The notes under the pieces were generated by a model. That model worked only from the letters and a program-made list of their open reading frames with translations. It was not told the origin of the DNA and searched no databases. A DNA stretch of 64,000 nt from assembly GCF_034180645.1 (NCBI RefSeq), contig NZ_JAXFNY010000011.1, forward strand, positions 77,232 through 141,231, in the 5' to 3' direction. Below, piece after piece: positions 27,247-36,524 of the stretch. The stretch is from Mobiluncus sp034180645. Its GTDB lineage: Bacteria > Actinomycetota > Actinomycetes > Actinomycetales > Actinomycetaceae. Made by a program: the position numbers and the translations under genes. Position 1 is the first letter of the stretch, and the number at the start of each line of letters is the position of its first letter.

Positions 27247-27312
27247 CTCCCGAGGAAAGCCTCGTCCCGGTTCCAAATGTTTCTGGTAGCGGCCCGCCTG
27301 GAGCCGGCGGCG

Positions 27313-28425
27313 TTAGCTGCGCGGAGTGCCACTAATGTACGGCTTGGGAATGGGGGCTTCGTCGCCCAAACGCGCCGCCCAGGCTAGGGGCAGCGACGGA
27401 TCAGTCAGCAAAGGCCGGCCGACCTGGACCACGGAGGCTTGACCGTTGACCAAAATCTGTTCAGCTTGTGCCGGTTCGGTAATCATGCCGACAGCCGAAA
27501 CGGGCAAGGGCCCCCGGTCTTGAATCTCGGTGGCGTATTTCACCTGGTAACCCGGGGCCTGTGGAATCTCTACCCCGTCAATCAAACCGCCGGTGGACAC
27601 GTCGATAAAGTCAACCCCGAAAGCGGCCAAATCCTGGACAATCCGACCCCAGTCCTCCAGAGTAACGTCGCGCTGTAGCCCGAATGCTCCACTGGGAACC
27701 CAGTTAGTCGCCGAAATCCGCATTAGGAGCGGGAAATTTTCCCCCAACTCTCCGCGAATCGCAATGACCAGTTCACGCCAAAATCGGAAACGCCCCTGTA
27801 AATCCCCGCCGTATTCATCGGTACGCTGGTTGGTCAGCGGAGAAATGAACTGACTCAACAGGTAGCCGTGGGCGCCGTGAAGTTCCACAAAATCGAAGCC
27901 GGCCGCCAAAGCGCGGCGGATGGCGCAGACGAAGTCCGCTTGAGTTTTGCGTATATCCGCAGGGGTCATTTCGCGAGGAACCTCGTGGCGAGAGGTAAAC
28001 GGAATCGGGCTGGGCGCAATGGTATGCCAGCCTATGCCTCCCAGGGAGGAGTCCTCGGGAGCCAGGGGCGTGCCGGAAGGAGACGTGGAGGCTTTCCTGC
28101 CGGCGTGAGAAATCTGGATACCGGCAGCCGCGCCGCCCTCTTTGATGAGGGTGGCCAGCCGGGCAAAAGCCGGAATTTTTTCGTCCCGGTCCAGCATCAA
28201 ATCAAAGGGCGTGATGCGCCCCTCCGGGCTGACAGCGGTCGCTTCCACGATGACGGCGCCCACCCCGCCTGACGCCCTGGCTCCATAATGAACTTCGTGC
28301 CAATCGTTAGGCCAACCCGCGGAGGGACCCTCGGAAGATGCGGTAAATTGGCACATCGGCGGCATCCACAGACGGTTGCGGGTTTCGAGTTTTTTCAGCC
28401 GAAACGGCGTAAAAAGGTGGGACAT
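27313..28425 (-). CDS. NADH:flavin oxidoreductase, Old Yellow Enzyme family (YqjM-like)
   Basis: This 370-residue FMN-dependent TIM-barrel enzyme reduces activated C=C bonds. The N-terminus LFTPFRLKKLETRNRLWMPP is followed by a Cys in PPMCQF at the position of the redox-tuning Cys of YqjM. The substrate-binding loop has HGAHGYLLSQFISPLTN with the following RTDEYGG. The phosphate-binding end SVVQVGRPLLTDP is also present. It stands alone, so the physiological substrate is unknown. YqjM relatives respond to oxidative or electrophile stress. Confidence 0.93.
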   Translation of the reverse strand: MSHLFTPFRLKKLETRNRLWMPPMCQFTASSEGPSAGWPNDWHEVHYGARASGGVGAVIVEATAVSPEGRITPFDLMLDRDEKIPAFARLATLIKEGGAAAGIQISHAGRKASTSPSGTPLAPEDSSLGGIGWHTIAPSPIPFTSRHEVPREMTPADIRKTQADFVCAIRRALAAGFDFVELHGAHGYLLSQFISPLTNQRTDEYGGDLQGRFRFWRELVIAIRGELGENFPLLMRISATNWVPSGAFGLQRDVTLEDWGRIVQDLAAFGVDFIDVSTGGLIDGVEIPQAPGYQVKYATEIQDRGPLPVSAVGMITEPAQAEQILVNGQASVVQVGRPLLTDPSLPLAWAARLGDEAPIPKPYISGTPRS

Positions 28426-28613
28426 GGGGTAATTCTAAACGTTACGCTGGCCTGTTGCCTATCTTTCCACCATTCAATAGTCGCCAGGCGGCAGGTTGGC
28501 GGGGTCTCAGCGACTCGCTAGCCCCGGCAGAGCAGGTGGTAAACCGCTGTTTCGCCAGGTCTGAGCCGCGAACCAAACCGGCACCGGACTGAAAATAGCG
28601 CCGCACGTACCTA

Positions 28614-28649
28614 TTGAACCCGTGTAGCACGCTGCGCTACAATAGAACT
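28614..28649 (+). promoter_or_regulatory. Promoter and operator of the Phd/VapC-type operon
   Basis: A -35 TTGAAC (28614-28619) and a -10 TACAAT (28638-28643) are separated by 18 nt. The expected transcription start coincides with the ATG at 28650, so the mRNA is probably leaderless. An inverted repeat, TGTAGC-N7-GCTACA (28623-28641), overlaps the -10 and is a likely binding site for the antitoxin. The position is direct observation. The roles are inferred. Confidence 0.6.
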
Positions 28650-28892
28650 ATGCAAGCCACCCTAACCCAGCGGGAACTGCGCAACGAATCCGGACGCGTG
28701 ATGCGAGAAGTCGCGTCCGGTGCGACATTTATTGTCACTTCCAACGGTCGACCGGTCGCCGAGCTCAGCCCCATACAGGACACCTGGTTTTCCAACACTG
28801 CCGCGGTTTTGTCACGGTTCAGCGGAGCTCCCGCGGTGGATGGCGGCTCTTTAAAAGCTGACATCGACGGTTTTGTAGACATGGGTGTCTGA
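28650..28892 (+). CDS. Phd/YefM-family antitoxin
   Basis: This 80-residue protein begins MQATLTQRELRNESGRVMREVASG and continues FIVTSNGRPVAELSP, the standard Phd/YefM DNA-binding domain. The C-terminal part is the toxin-binding tail. I chose ATG 28650 because the frame upstream to 28614 overlaps the promoter elements and no ribosome-binding site precedes either start. The stop overlaps the toxin ATG (TGATG). Confidence 0.9.
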   Translation: MQATLTQRELRNESGRVMREVASGATFIVTSNGRPVAELSPIQDTWFSNTAAVLSRFSGAPAVDGGSLKADIDGFVDMGV

Positions 28893-29293
28893 TGTCCCGA
28901 CTCGAATACGGATTATTGGACACCTCGATAATCATTGATATAACCGAGCTTCCCGCCGACTCCCTGCCCTTGCACAGCGCCATCAGCGCCATCACTCTGT
29001 CCGAACTGGAGGCCGGGGTTTATGCCGCCAAATCTGAGATAGAACGCTCCGCCCGTCTGGATCGATTGCAGCGCACCGAGACAGCGTTCTCACCTATCCC
29101 TTTTGACGCTTCCGCCGCCCGTGCTTATGGCCGAATCTATGCGGCAGTTGTTGCTCTGGGCCGAAAACCGCGGCGCCGCTTCGCCGACCTCCAGATTGCC
29201 GCCACCGCTCTGGCACACAATTTGCCCTTGTTCACCAGGAATCCGGACGACTTTTTCGGCTTGCACGAACTAATCTCCGTATATCCCCTCTGA
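28892..29293 (+). CDS. vapC: PIN-domain toxin (VapC family)
   Basis: This 133-residue protein is a likely Mg-dependent ribonuclease. The acidic PIN residues are visible: Asp10 in LLDTSIII, Glu38/Glu40 in TLSELEAGV, Asp99 in RRRFADLQIAATA and Asp119/Asp120 in TRNPDDF. VapC toxins cleave tRNA or rRNA, and the antitoxin blocks the active site. It is paired with a Phd-type antitoxin, a common combination in actinobacteria. It converges on the SUF operon end at 29360. Confidence 0.92.
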   Translation: MSRLEYGLLDTSIIIDITELPADSLPLHSAISAITLSELEAGVYAAKSEIERSARLDRLQRTETAFSPIPFDASAARAYGRIYAAVVALGRKPRRRFADLQIAATALAHNLPLFTRNPDDFFGLHELISVYPL

Positions 29294-29359
29294 TAGCAAC
29301 ACCCAAACACCCCGGAAACGCTGCTTCGCCCGGAGATGCGGGTGGGGAACCTAGTGACC

Positions 29360-29836
29360 TCACACGTTGAAACCGAGGGCCCGCAGCTGCTCGCGGCCGT
29401 CCTCGGTGATTTTGTCCGGACCCCACGGCGGCAGCCACACCCAGTTGATGGATACGGTTTTCATCAAATCTTCCAGTACGAAACGGCACTGGCGCTCAAT
29501 CATATCCGTCAGCGGACAGCCAGCAGAGGTCAGGGTCATGTCAATAACCAGGTCGTCTCCGTCCAGATGCAGTCCGTAAAGCAACCCCAAATCCACGATG
29601 TTGATGCCCAGTTCCGGGTCGATAACGTCCTTCAGCAACTCCACGATTTCTTCCACCAAGGCACGTTTCTCTTCGGAAAGTTCCGCGCCCGGTTCCGCCA
29701 CGGTATCCGCCGCTATCCCGTCAACCAAGGTTGTAGACCCGGCTGGTGCGGTATTGACCTCTGACTCCACCGCCGCGCTGGTCTTCGGTGCACCCAACTC
29801 GTCCAATAGCTCTTTACTCAAGGGTTCTTCACTCAT
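29360..29836 (-). CDS. sufT: SufT-type iron-sulfur assembly protein (DUF59/MIP18 family)
   Basis: This 158-residue protein has a DUF59 domain from about residue 55 onward (VEEIVELLKDVIDPELGINIVDLGLLYGL, then MTLTSAGCPLTDMIE with the conserved Cys). The first 50 residues are an acidic, Ala/Thr-rich extension. It overlaps sufU by 4 nt (ATGA) and is the last gene of the SUF operon, its usual place. Family members help mature Fe-S proteins under high demand. The biochemical step is not settled. Confidence 0.92.
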   Translation of the reverse strand: MSEEPLSKELLDELGAPKTSAAVESEVNTAPAGSTTLVDGIAADTVAEPGAELSEEKRALVEEIVELLKDVIDPELGINIVDLGLLYGLHLDGDDLVIDMTLTSAGCPLTDMIERQCRFVLEDLMKTVSINWVWLPPWGPDKITEDGREQLRALGFNV

Positions 29837-30384
29837 GGGTTTGTCCTTTTGTTGTTTTGTGTGGTTTTAGGGTCACAAGTCCGGTTCATCACTCGCGGGT
29901 CACAGTGCGGCGCCACCTGGGTACCGCCGCCGGTTCCATCTGTCGCCGCAGCTTGGGCCAGCGCATCTTTCAAAGCCATCCACCCCAGCAGGGCGCATTT
30001 TACGCGGTTAACATAGCGGGAAACGCCTTCCAGGCTGGAGGCATCGCCCAGACGATCGAGCAAATCCTCATCCACGCCCCGGCCTCGTGAATGCATCATT
30101 TCGTTGAAATCCTGTTCCAGCCCGTGCACAGTTTCCAGGTCTTGGCCCTCCACCAGCTCCCACATCATCGACAGGGAGGCTTGCGAAATCGAGCAACCGT
30201 GCCCGTCCCACACTAGGTTGCGCAACTTTCCGTCCGCCACTTCTACCTGCAGGGTGACCTCGTCTCCGCAGGTCGGATTGACCTGGTGGGAACTGGCAGC
30301 CCAGCCGGGCAGGGTGCCGGCGCCGTGCCGAGCCTTGGACTGCTCCAAGATGAGCTGCTGATACAGGTTTTCCAGTTCGTTCAC
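29833..30384 (-). CDS. sufU: SufU zinc-dependent sulfur acceptor
   Basis: This 183-residue protein takes sulfur from the SufS persulfide. The zinc/sulfur ligands are clear: Cys39 and Asp41 in NPTCGD, Cys64 in GHGCSIS and Cys130 in VKCALLGW. The insertion between the second and third Cys is of SufU rather than IscU type. The last 35 residues are polar and lie beyond the normal end of the family. It begins 20 nt after the sufS stop. Confidence 0.95.
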   Translation of the reverse strand: MNELENLYQQLILEQSKARHGAGTLPGWAASSHQVNPTCGDEVTLQVEVADGKLRNLVWDGHGCSISQASLSMMWELVEGQDLETVHGLEQDFNEMMHSRGRGVDEDLLDRLGDASSLEGVSRYVNRVKCALLGWMALKDALAQAAATDGTGGGTQVAPHCDPRVMNRTCDPKTTQNNKRTNP

Positions 30385-30403
30385 TTGTGTTCCTTCTGTC
30401 TAT

Positions 30404-31705
30404 TCAGCTATCCCCTGGCGTGACACCAAAGAACTTTGCGGCCTGCGGTAGCGCTTGCAGCCAGCGGTCAATCTCATCAATAGTCGTGGTGGGACCAAAC
30501 GTGGCCCGCGTGGAGGCGTTCACCCCAAAGAAACGATGCAGGGGAATGGCGCAATGATGGCCGACCCGCACCGCCACGCCTTGAGAATCCAAGTATTGCC
30601 CAAGGTCATGAGGGTGAATCCCTTTCATTTCAAAGGACAACACCCCAGCGCGATGCGTCATGTCGGTGGGACCGAGCAGTTTCACGCCAGGAATCTCCAC
30701 CAACCTCGGCAGGGCGTAAGCGGTGAGGGCCTGTTCGTGTGCAGCGACCCGTTCCATCCCCAGCCCCTGCAGGTATTGGCACGCGGCGGCCCACCCCACA
30801 ATCTGGGCGACCGGTTGGGTGCCAGCTTCGAAGCGGTAGGGTGCCGGCAGGAAAGTCGTTTCCTCCACTGTCACGTTTTCAATCATGGAACCGCCGCTGA
30901 GGAACACTGGCAGCTGTTCGAGCAGCTCACGGCGTCCCCACAGGGCTCCCACCCCGGTGGGGCCGAGCATCTTGTGCGCGGAAAAACACGCGAAATCAAC
31001 CCCGAGCTGATCGACTTCCAGCGGCAGGTGGGCACTGGATTGGCAGGTGTCCATAACGACGATGGCACCGACCGCCCGGGCGGCAGCAATAATTGGCGCA
31101 ATGTCCGTCACCGCCCCGGTCACGTTGGACAGGTGTGTGAACGCAACGACCCGCGTGCGCGGCGTAATGACGTCCTCTAGGCCGCTCACGTCCAGGCGCC
31201 CGTCGGGGGTCAACTCGATGACTTTTGTCACGGCTCCGGTGCGTTTGGCAACCAGCTGCCACGGCACCAAGTTGGCGTGATGCTCCGCCCTGGTGAACAC
31301 GATTTCATCGCCCGGTTGCAAGGCAAAAGGTCCGCCCGTGCGTTCCCAAGTGGCGGCGGCGAACCCGTAAGCCACCAGGTTCAGTGCCTCAGTGGCTCCC
31401 GAGGTCCACACGATTTCTTCGGGGTCGCTCACTCCCAAGAAGTCCGCCACGTCCTGGCGGGCATCTTCAAACAAGGCCGTCGCTTCGTCGCCGAGCTGGT
31501 GAGTGCCCCGGTGTACTGCCCCGTTGTGGCGGCGGTAAAAATCGTCAATGGCCTCCAACACGACCGCCGGCTTTTGTGAGGTTGCCCCCGAGTCTAGGTA
31601 GTCGATGGGCTGACCGTCGCGTCCCAAAACATTGAGGATTGGGAAATCCGCGCGAATCCGGGCGAGCTCCGCCGCGCTAAACTCTGTCGCCGGGCCTGTT
31701 ACCAT
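30404..31705 (-). CDS. sufS: Cysteine desulfurase SufS
   Basis: This 433-residue PLP enzyme removes sulfur from cysteine for Fe-S cluster building. The PLP-binding Lys is in DFACFSAHKMLGPTG and the persulfide-forming Cys is in VRVGHHCAIPLHRFF, placing it in group II (SufS/CsdA). AAAGGACGG precedes the ATG. It lies between sufC and sufU in the operon. Confidence 0.96.
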   Translation of the reverse strand: MVTGPATEFSAAELARIRADFPILNVLGRDGQPIDYLDSGATSQKPAVVLEAIDDFYRRHNGAVHRGTHQLGDEATALFEDARQDVADFLGVSDPEEIVWTSGATEALNLVAYGFAAATWERTGGPFALQPGDEIVFTRAEHHANLVPWQLVAKRTGAVTKVIELTPDGRLDVSGLEDVITPRTRVVAFTHLSNVTGAVTDIAPIIAAARAVGAIVVMDTCQSSAHLPLEVDQLGVDFACFSAHKMLGPTGVGALWGRRELLEQLPVFLSGGSMIENVTVEETTFLPAPYRFEAGTQPVAQIVGWAAACQYLQGLGMERVAAHEQALTAYALPRLVEIPGVKLLGPTDMTHRAGVLSFEMKGIHPHDLGQYLDSQGVAVRVGHHCAIPLHRFFGVNASTRATFGPTTTIDEIDRWLQALPQAAKFFGVTPGDS

Positions 31706-31738
31706 GACAATTCCGTCCTTTCGCCGCTCGCGCCGCCC

Positions 31739-32503
31739 TTAGGCAGCCGTCGAGGCTCCCAGGTACTTGTCGTAGCCCTCGGCTTCGAGTTCATCGGCCA
31801 GTTCCGGTCCGCCCTCTTTGCTGATGCGCCCGTCCACAAACACATGGACAAAATCGGGGTGAACGTAACGCAAAATCCGGGAATAGTGGGTAATCAGCAG
31901 GATTCCGGTATTGGCGGCCTCATGCACTCGGTTGATGCCCTCGGAAACCACCTTAAGAGCGTCAATGTCCAAACCGGAATCTGTTTCGTCCAAAATCGCG
32001 AACTGCGGCGCCAACAGCTGCATCTGCAGGATTTCCAGGCGTTTCTTTTCCCCGCCGGAAAAGCCCGCGTTCAAATCCCGGCTGGCAAATTCTTTCTCCA
32101 TCTTAAAGTCGTCAAAAGCGCCGTTGACTTCTTTCATCCATTTGCGTAACGCCGGAGCCTGCCCCGCCACCGCAGTTTTGGCGGTGCGCAAGAAGTTCGA
32201 CACGCTCACCCCGGGAACCTCGACCGGGTACTGCATCGCCAGGAACAGTCCCGCCCGAGCGCGCTCGTCCACACTCATCTCCAAAATATTCTTGCCGTCC
32301 AGCCGGGCTTCACCGTCGGTGACCTCATACTTCGGATGTCCCGCCAGGACATAGCTCAAAGTCGATTTGCCTGAACCGTTGGGTCCCATAATGGCGTGTA
32401 CTTCGCCGGAGTTGATGGTCAGGTTTACGCCTTTCAAAATCTTTTTCGGCCCCTCCGGGGTCTCCACCTGGGCTTTGAGGTCCTTTACTTCCAACACTGA
32501 CAC
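31739..32503 (-). CDS. sufC: Fe-S assembly ATPase SufC
   Basis: This 254-residue soluble ABC-type ATPase works with SufB and SufD in the scaffold complex. Walker A is GPNGSGKSTL, the signature region FSGGEKKRLEILQM and Walker B FAILDETDSGLDIDAL, all characteristic of SufC. The start is GTG 32503 behind AGGAG. Confidence 0.96.
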   Translation of the reverse strand: MSVLEVKDLKAQVETPEGPKKILKGVNLTINSGEVHAIMGPNGSGKSTLSYVLAGHPKYEVTDGEARLDGKNILEMSVDERARAGLFLAMQYPVEVPGVSVSNFLRTAKTAVAGQAPALRKWMKEVNGAFDDFKMEKEFASRDLNAGFSGGEKKRLEILQMQLLAPQFAILDETDSGLDIDALKVVSEGINRVHEAANTGILLITHYSRILRYVHPDFVHVFVDGRISKEGGPELADELEAEGYDKYLGASTAA

Positions 32504-32569
32504 TGTTTTCTCCTGTTTCCTTTTTCCATTCCAAGCCGTTCGGCACGCTCCGCGCTGAGACGGGCTTTG

Positions 32570-32881
32570 TTATGCTTTCACATCCACGGCGACGAACCCG
32601 TCGGTAATTTGGACGGGGTAAATCTGAAGGGGGTCGTGGGCCGGCGACTGCGGCTCGCCGGTTTCCAGATCGAACTGTGCCCCGTGCGCGGCACACTCCA
32701 CGCAGCCATCCTCAATGATGCCGTCCACCATGGAGAACCCGGCGTGCGGACATTCCTTTGCCATCGCGTGGAAATCTCCCTCATCGCTGCGTAAAACCAC
32801 GATTTCAACGCCTTCCACCGTGACTTCTTTGCCGGTTCCCGGCTCAATTTCATCGATACTGCCAACTTTGGTAAAACTCAT
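32570..32881 (-). CDS. Rieske [2Fe-2S] ferredoxin (NirD-like), SUF-operon encoded
   Basis: This 103-residue protein has both Rieske ligand motifs, CPHAGFSM and CAAHGAQFDLETG, each with one Cys and one His. It starts inside the sufD stop codon (ATGA overlap) and lies before sufC. This place is conserved in many actinobacterial SUF operons. It probably supplies electrons for cluster assembly, by inference from the position. Confidence 0.93.
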   Translation of the reverse strand: MSFTKVGSIDEIEPGTGKEVTVEGVEIVVLRSDEGDFHAMAKECPHAGFSMVDGIIEDGCVECAAHGAQFDLETGEPQSPAHDPLQIYPVQITDGFVAVDVKA

Positions 32882-34047
32882 TGCAAACTCCCTACACTCA
32901 GGTGACTATCTACGGTTTCCAATACGTAGTCAGTCAGTTCCGGTATTTCTAACATATTCAATAGTTCCGCATAGAACGCGCGCACGACCAGTCGTTTCGC
33001 GTTGACCGCGTCGATGCCGCGGCTTTGCAGGTAGAACAGCTGTTCGTCGTCAAATCTGCCGGTCGCTGAAGCGTGTCCGGCACCTTCGATTTCACCGTTG
33101 TGAATCTCTAGGTTCGGCACGGAATCCACGCGAGGCCCCTTGCCCAGCACCAGGTTTCGGTTCAGTTCGTAGGAATCCGTCCCGAAAGCCTGCGGCCCGA
33201 TACCGACGTCACCGACCCACACGGTGCGTGCCTCTTGGCCTTGCAAAGCACCCTTGTAGGTCACTCGGGACTTCGATTTTTGCCCCTTGTGCTCGATAAA
33301 CAGCCGGTGTTCCTGATGTTTCCCCGCGTTGGTAAAGTACAGACCCAGCAGGTTTAGATTGCTGCGTTCTGCGGGCAGATTCACTCCCATCGCGATGCGT
33401 ACTGAGTCCCCTCCCAAGGTGACGTTGACGTGTTTCACGCTGGAGTTTTGCCCCAACGTCATCTGTTGGGTCGCCATATGCACCGCGGTATCGTCCCAGG
33501 CTTGCAGGCTGACCACGTTCAGTTTCGCGTCCGGCTCCGCTTTTACTTCCAAAGTCTCGTTCAGGGAGCCGCCGCCGCGATGACGCAGCACGATGGTAGC
33601 TTGGGACGCTTTTTCCGCGTATATCCGCACGTGACCGACGGTGTCTGGCCCCTCGGCGGTGACGTCAATCCAGACCGGTTGACTCACCGCACCCGTAACC
33701 GCTACATCGAGGGTCTGGGAAATATTATTCCAGCCAACCACTCCAGCACGGTCGAAAGGGGCTCCAGCCAGCGGCGACAACCCCGCCACTGCGGACAGTT
33801 TCAGGGTCAGATCCGCCTCGGGTTGGACTGGTTCGTCGGTACGCAAGGCCACACCGTCCACGGCAAACTTGGCGCTACCGCCCTGGAGAGATTCTTCCAG
33901 CAAACTGGAGAACCGCGATAACGGGGTGAAGCGCCAGTCTTCTTCCCGCCCGGTCGGCATCGGAAAATCCTCAACGGAAGTGGAAGTCAGTCGGGTTGGG
34001 GTCGGAGCGGCCAGCGCGCCGCCTGTTGGCACAGTTACTTCAGTCAT
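32878..34047 (-). CDS. sufD: Fe-S assembly scaffold protein SufD
   Basis: This 389-residue beta-helix protein partners SufB and SufC. The conserved C-terminal region shows HASATGRFDDEQLFYLQSRGI, followed by the helical SufBD end with VVRAFYAELLN. Its start abuts the sufB stop without a gap, and its ribosome-binding site lies within sufB. Confidence 0.95.
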   Translation of the reverse strand: MTEVTVPTGGALAAPTPTRLTSTSVEDFPMPTGREEDWRFTPLSRFSSLLEESLQGGSAKFAVDGVALRTDEPVQPEADLTLKLSAVAGLSPLAGAPFDRAGVVGWNNISQTLDVAVTGAVSQPVWIDVTAEGPDTVGHVRIYAEKASQATIVLRHRGGGSLNETLEVKAEPDAKLNVVSLQAWDDTAVHMATQQMTLGQNSSVKHVNVTLGGDSVRIAMGVNLPAERSNLNLLGLYFTNAGKHQEHRLFIEHKGQKSKSRVTYKGALQGQEARTVWVGDVGIGPQAFGTDSYELNRNLVLGKGPRVDSVPNLEIHNGEIEGAGHASATGRFDDEQLFYLQSRGIDAVNAKRLVVRAFYAELLNMLEIPELTDYVLETVDSHLSVGSLQ

Positions 34048-35493
34048 TTAGCCCACCGACCCTTCCATCTGCAGTTCGATTAGTCGATTCAGCTCCAAGG
34101 CGTATTCCATCGGAAGCTCCTTGGCGATAGGCTCGACGAAACCGCGTACGATGGTCGCCATCGCTTCCGTCTCGGTGAGCCCCCGGCTCATCAGGTAGAA
34201 CAGTTGATCCTCGGACACTTTGGAAACGGTTGCCTCGTGTCCCATTTCAACCTCGTCATTGCGCACATCCACATAAGGGTAGGTGTCAGAGCGGGAAATG
34301 GTGTCCACCAGCAGGGCGTCGCACAGCACGTTGGACTTGGAACCGGTGGCGTTCTCGGCAATGTCGACCAAGCCTCGGTATGAGGAACGTCCGCCTTGCC
34401 GGGAGATGGATTTGCTGACAATGTGCGAGGACGTGTGCGGTGCTCGGTGCAGCATTTTTGCGCCGGTGTCCTGATGCTGCCCCTTGCCAGCAAAAGCGAT
34501 GGACAGCGTCTCGCCGTGGGCGTGCTCACCCAGCAGGTATACCGAGGGGTACTTCATGTTGATGCGCGAGCCGATGTTGCCGTCAATCCATTCCATCGTG
34601 GCGCCTTCCTCGCAGAAGGCACGTTGGGTCACTAGGTTCAACACGTTATTCGACCAGTTTTGGATGGTCGTGTAACGCACCCGAGCGTTCTTTTTCACAA
34701 AGATTTCCACGATGGCGGCGTGCAGGGAATCCGACTGGTAAATCGGGGCGGTGCAGCCTTCTACATAGTGTACGTAGGAGTCTTCGTCAGCAATGATTAA
34801 GGTTCGTTCAAACTGGCCCATGCTCTCCGTGTTGATGCGGAAGTAGGCCTGCAGGGGAACCGTGCACTTTACTCCCTTAGGGACATAGATAAAAGAACCG
34901 CCGGACCACACGGCAGTATTAAGGGCAGCAAATTTGTTATCCCCCGCCGGTACGGCCTGCCCAAAGTATTCCTGGAACAGTTCGGGGTATTCTTTCAGTC
35001 CCGTGTCGGTGTCCAGGAAGATAACACCCTGTTTCTCGAGGTCCTCGCGGATTTGGTGATAGACGACTTCCGATTCGTACTGGGCGGCCACCCCGTCCAC
35101 CAGGCGTTGACGCTCCGCTTCGGGAATTCCCAGACGGTCATAGGTCTGTTTGATGTCCTCGGGCAGGTCGTCCCAGGATTGAGCGACCTTATCGGCAGCC
35201 CGCACGAAGTACTTAAACTCGTCAAAGTCCAGGAACTGCAAATCGGGACCCCAGTTCGGAATGGGTTTGCGCTGAAAAATCTTGAGGGCTTTCAACCTCA
35301 GTTTCAGCATCCATTCCGGCTCATCTTTCATCTCGGAGATGTAGCGCACCACGTCCTCATCCAGGCCGCGTTTCGCGGCTTGTCCGGCGGCATCGGAGTC
35401 ATGCCAACCGAATTCGTACTTATCGGAAATAGACTCGATAATCTCATCATCCGCGCGCTTTTTCTGATCTGACTCAGTCAGAGCATCGCTCAT
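34048..35493 (-). CDS. sufB: Fe-S assembly scaffold protein SufB
   Basis: This 481-residue protein is the main SUF scaffold. It has the SufB-specific segment FIYVPKGVKCTVPLQAYFRI, a YVHYVEGCTAPIYQSDSLHAA stretch with the candidate cluster Cys, and the C-terminal VEMGHEATVSKVSEDQLFYL. It is the first structural gene of the operon, 90 nt after sufR. Confidence 0.97.
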   Translation of the reverse strand: MSDALTESDQKKRADDEIIESISDKYEFGWHDSDAAGQAAKRGLDEDVVRYISEMKDEPEWMLKLRLKALKIFQRKPIPNWGPDLQFLDFDEFKYFVRAADKVAQSWDDLPEDIKQTYDRLGIPEAERQRLVDGVAAQYESEVVYHQIREDLEKQGVIFLDTDTGLKEYPELFQEYFGQAVPAGDNKFAALNTAVWSGGSFIYVPKGVKCTVPLQAYFRINTESMGQFERTLIIADEDSYVHYVEGCTAPIYQSDSLHAAIVEIFVKKNARVRYTTIQNWSNNVLNLVTQRAFCEEGATMEWIDGNIGSRINMKYPSVYLLGEHAHGETLSIAFAGKGQHQDTGAKMLHRAPHTSSHIVSKSISRQGGRSSYRGLVDIAENATGSKSNVLCDALLVDTISRSDTYPYVDVRNDEVEMGHEATVSKVSEDQLFYLMSRGLTETEAMATIVRGFVEPIAKELPMEYALELNRLIELQMEGSVG

Positions 35494-35583
35494 CTCTATC
35501 CTTTCATTTGAGGTTTTCTCTAAGTCTAGGTAGCCCGGTCGGGGCTTGATAATTAGAAGTTGCCGGGAGACTGTCTCGCTGAT

Positions 35584-36300
35584 TTATTCCCCCCGACTTC
35601 GCTTCCCTCCGTTCAACACATTAATGCTGCTCAGAGCCCCATTTTTGCGCAAGGTTAGCGGCACACAGGTGGTGCAGGCATGGTCTCCCTCAGCAAGGGT
35701 GGCAAGGCGCTGCACATGGGTATCGAGCAGTCGGGAGAAGGCTTGTGTTTCTGCCTCACACAGCTTTGGATAGGACTTGGCAACGTCCTGTACCGGGCAG
35801 GATCCTTGGCATAGCTGCAGTGCCAGCCCGTGCGCGGTTTGTCGGACGGTTGCCGCGTAACCGTCCTGTGCCAGCGCATCCGCCAAGGCCACGACCCGGG
35901 CTTGTGGGTCGTCTCCGGCGGCGTGAACTACCGGAGCGTAGCGGCGTTCGACTTCTCGCGAATGCCGATTGGCAAAGTCTTCGATAGCTTGGTCGCCGGC
36001 AACTTGCTGCAGGTAGTCCAGCGCCTTGTTTGCCATCTGCGAGTATCCATCCGGCAGCGTGGCGCGTCCGGCGTCAGTCGCCACATAGTGACGTGCCGGA
36101 CGCCCGCGGCCGCGAATCTTGCCGGTCGATTCAAGGTTCTCAATCTGCCCGCTCTCCTCCAGATAGATGAGGTGGCGACGAACTGCCGCTGGGGTAAGTT
36201 TGAGGATATTAGCCAGGACAGAAGCAGTAATGGGACCCTTTTCAATGATTAGGTCCAGAACGACATGACGGGTGCCCTGATCATCCACGATTGCTGGCAT
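35584..36300 (-). CDS. sufR: SufR-type Fe-S-sensing transcriptional repressor
   Basis: This 238-residue protein has an N-terminal winged helix-turn-helix (residues about 10-80, including KLTPAAVRRHLIYLEESGQIE and the wing KIRGRGRPARHY). Five Cys follow at residues 164, 168, 181, 209 and 212. The CxxxCx(12)C pattern matches the [4Fe-4S] ligands of SufR, which releases the suf promoter when its cluster is lost. It heads the operon, the arrangement known for actinobacterial sufR. AAGGGGGAG precedes the ATG. Confidence 0.93.
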   Translation of the reverse strand: MPAIVDDQGTRHVVLDLIIEKGPITASVLANILKLTPAAVRRHLIYLEESGQIENLESTGKIRGRGRPARHYVATDAGRATLPDGYSQMANKALDYLQQVAGDQAIEDFANRHSREVERRYAPVVHAAGDDPQARVVALADALAQDGYAATVRQTAHGLALQLCQGSCPVQDVAKSYPKLCEAETQAFSRLLDTHVQRLATLAEGDHACTTCVPLTLRKNGALSSINVLNGGKRSRGE

Positions 36301-36440
36301 CCCGCTCCCCCTTCGTTAAAATCTTTACATCAACGATGACTTTCCTAAATCTAGCATATTTTCCCAAGCAAGTCATTGCTTAAAACTGCCAAAATGCGCC
36401 AAACTGCGGTTTTATTGGGAAAATTTGCGCAACATCAGTG

Positions 36441-36487
36441 TGCCAAAAATCAGTTTGCAGCCGGGTCGGTTCAGCGGCGGCCGGCTG
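36441..36487 (-). terminator. Terminator after the NUDIX gene
   Basis: On the minus strand, a stem cagccgg/ccggctg (36458-36487) is followed by an ATTTTT run near 36446-36451. It closes the long tlyA-recN-murJ operon before the sufR promoter region. The rest of 36301-36524 shows no gene. Confidence 0.6.
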
Positions 36488-36524
36488 AAACCCCAGCGAC
36501 TTCTAAACGGGGCTGCGGGCGGGT

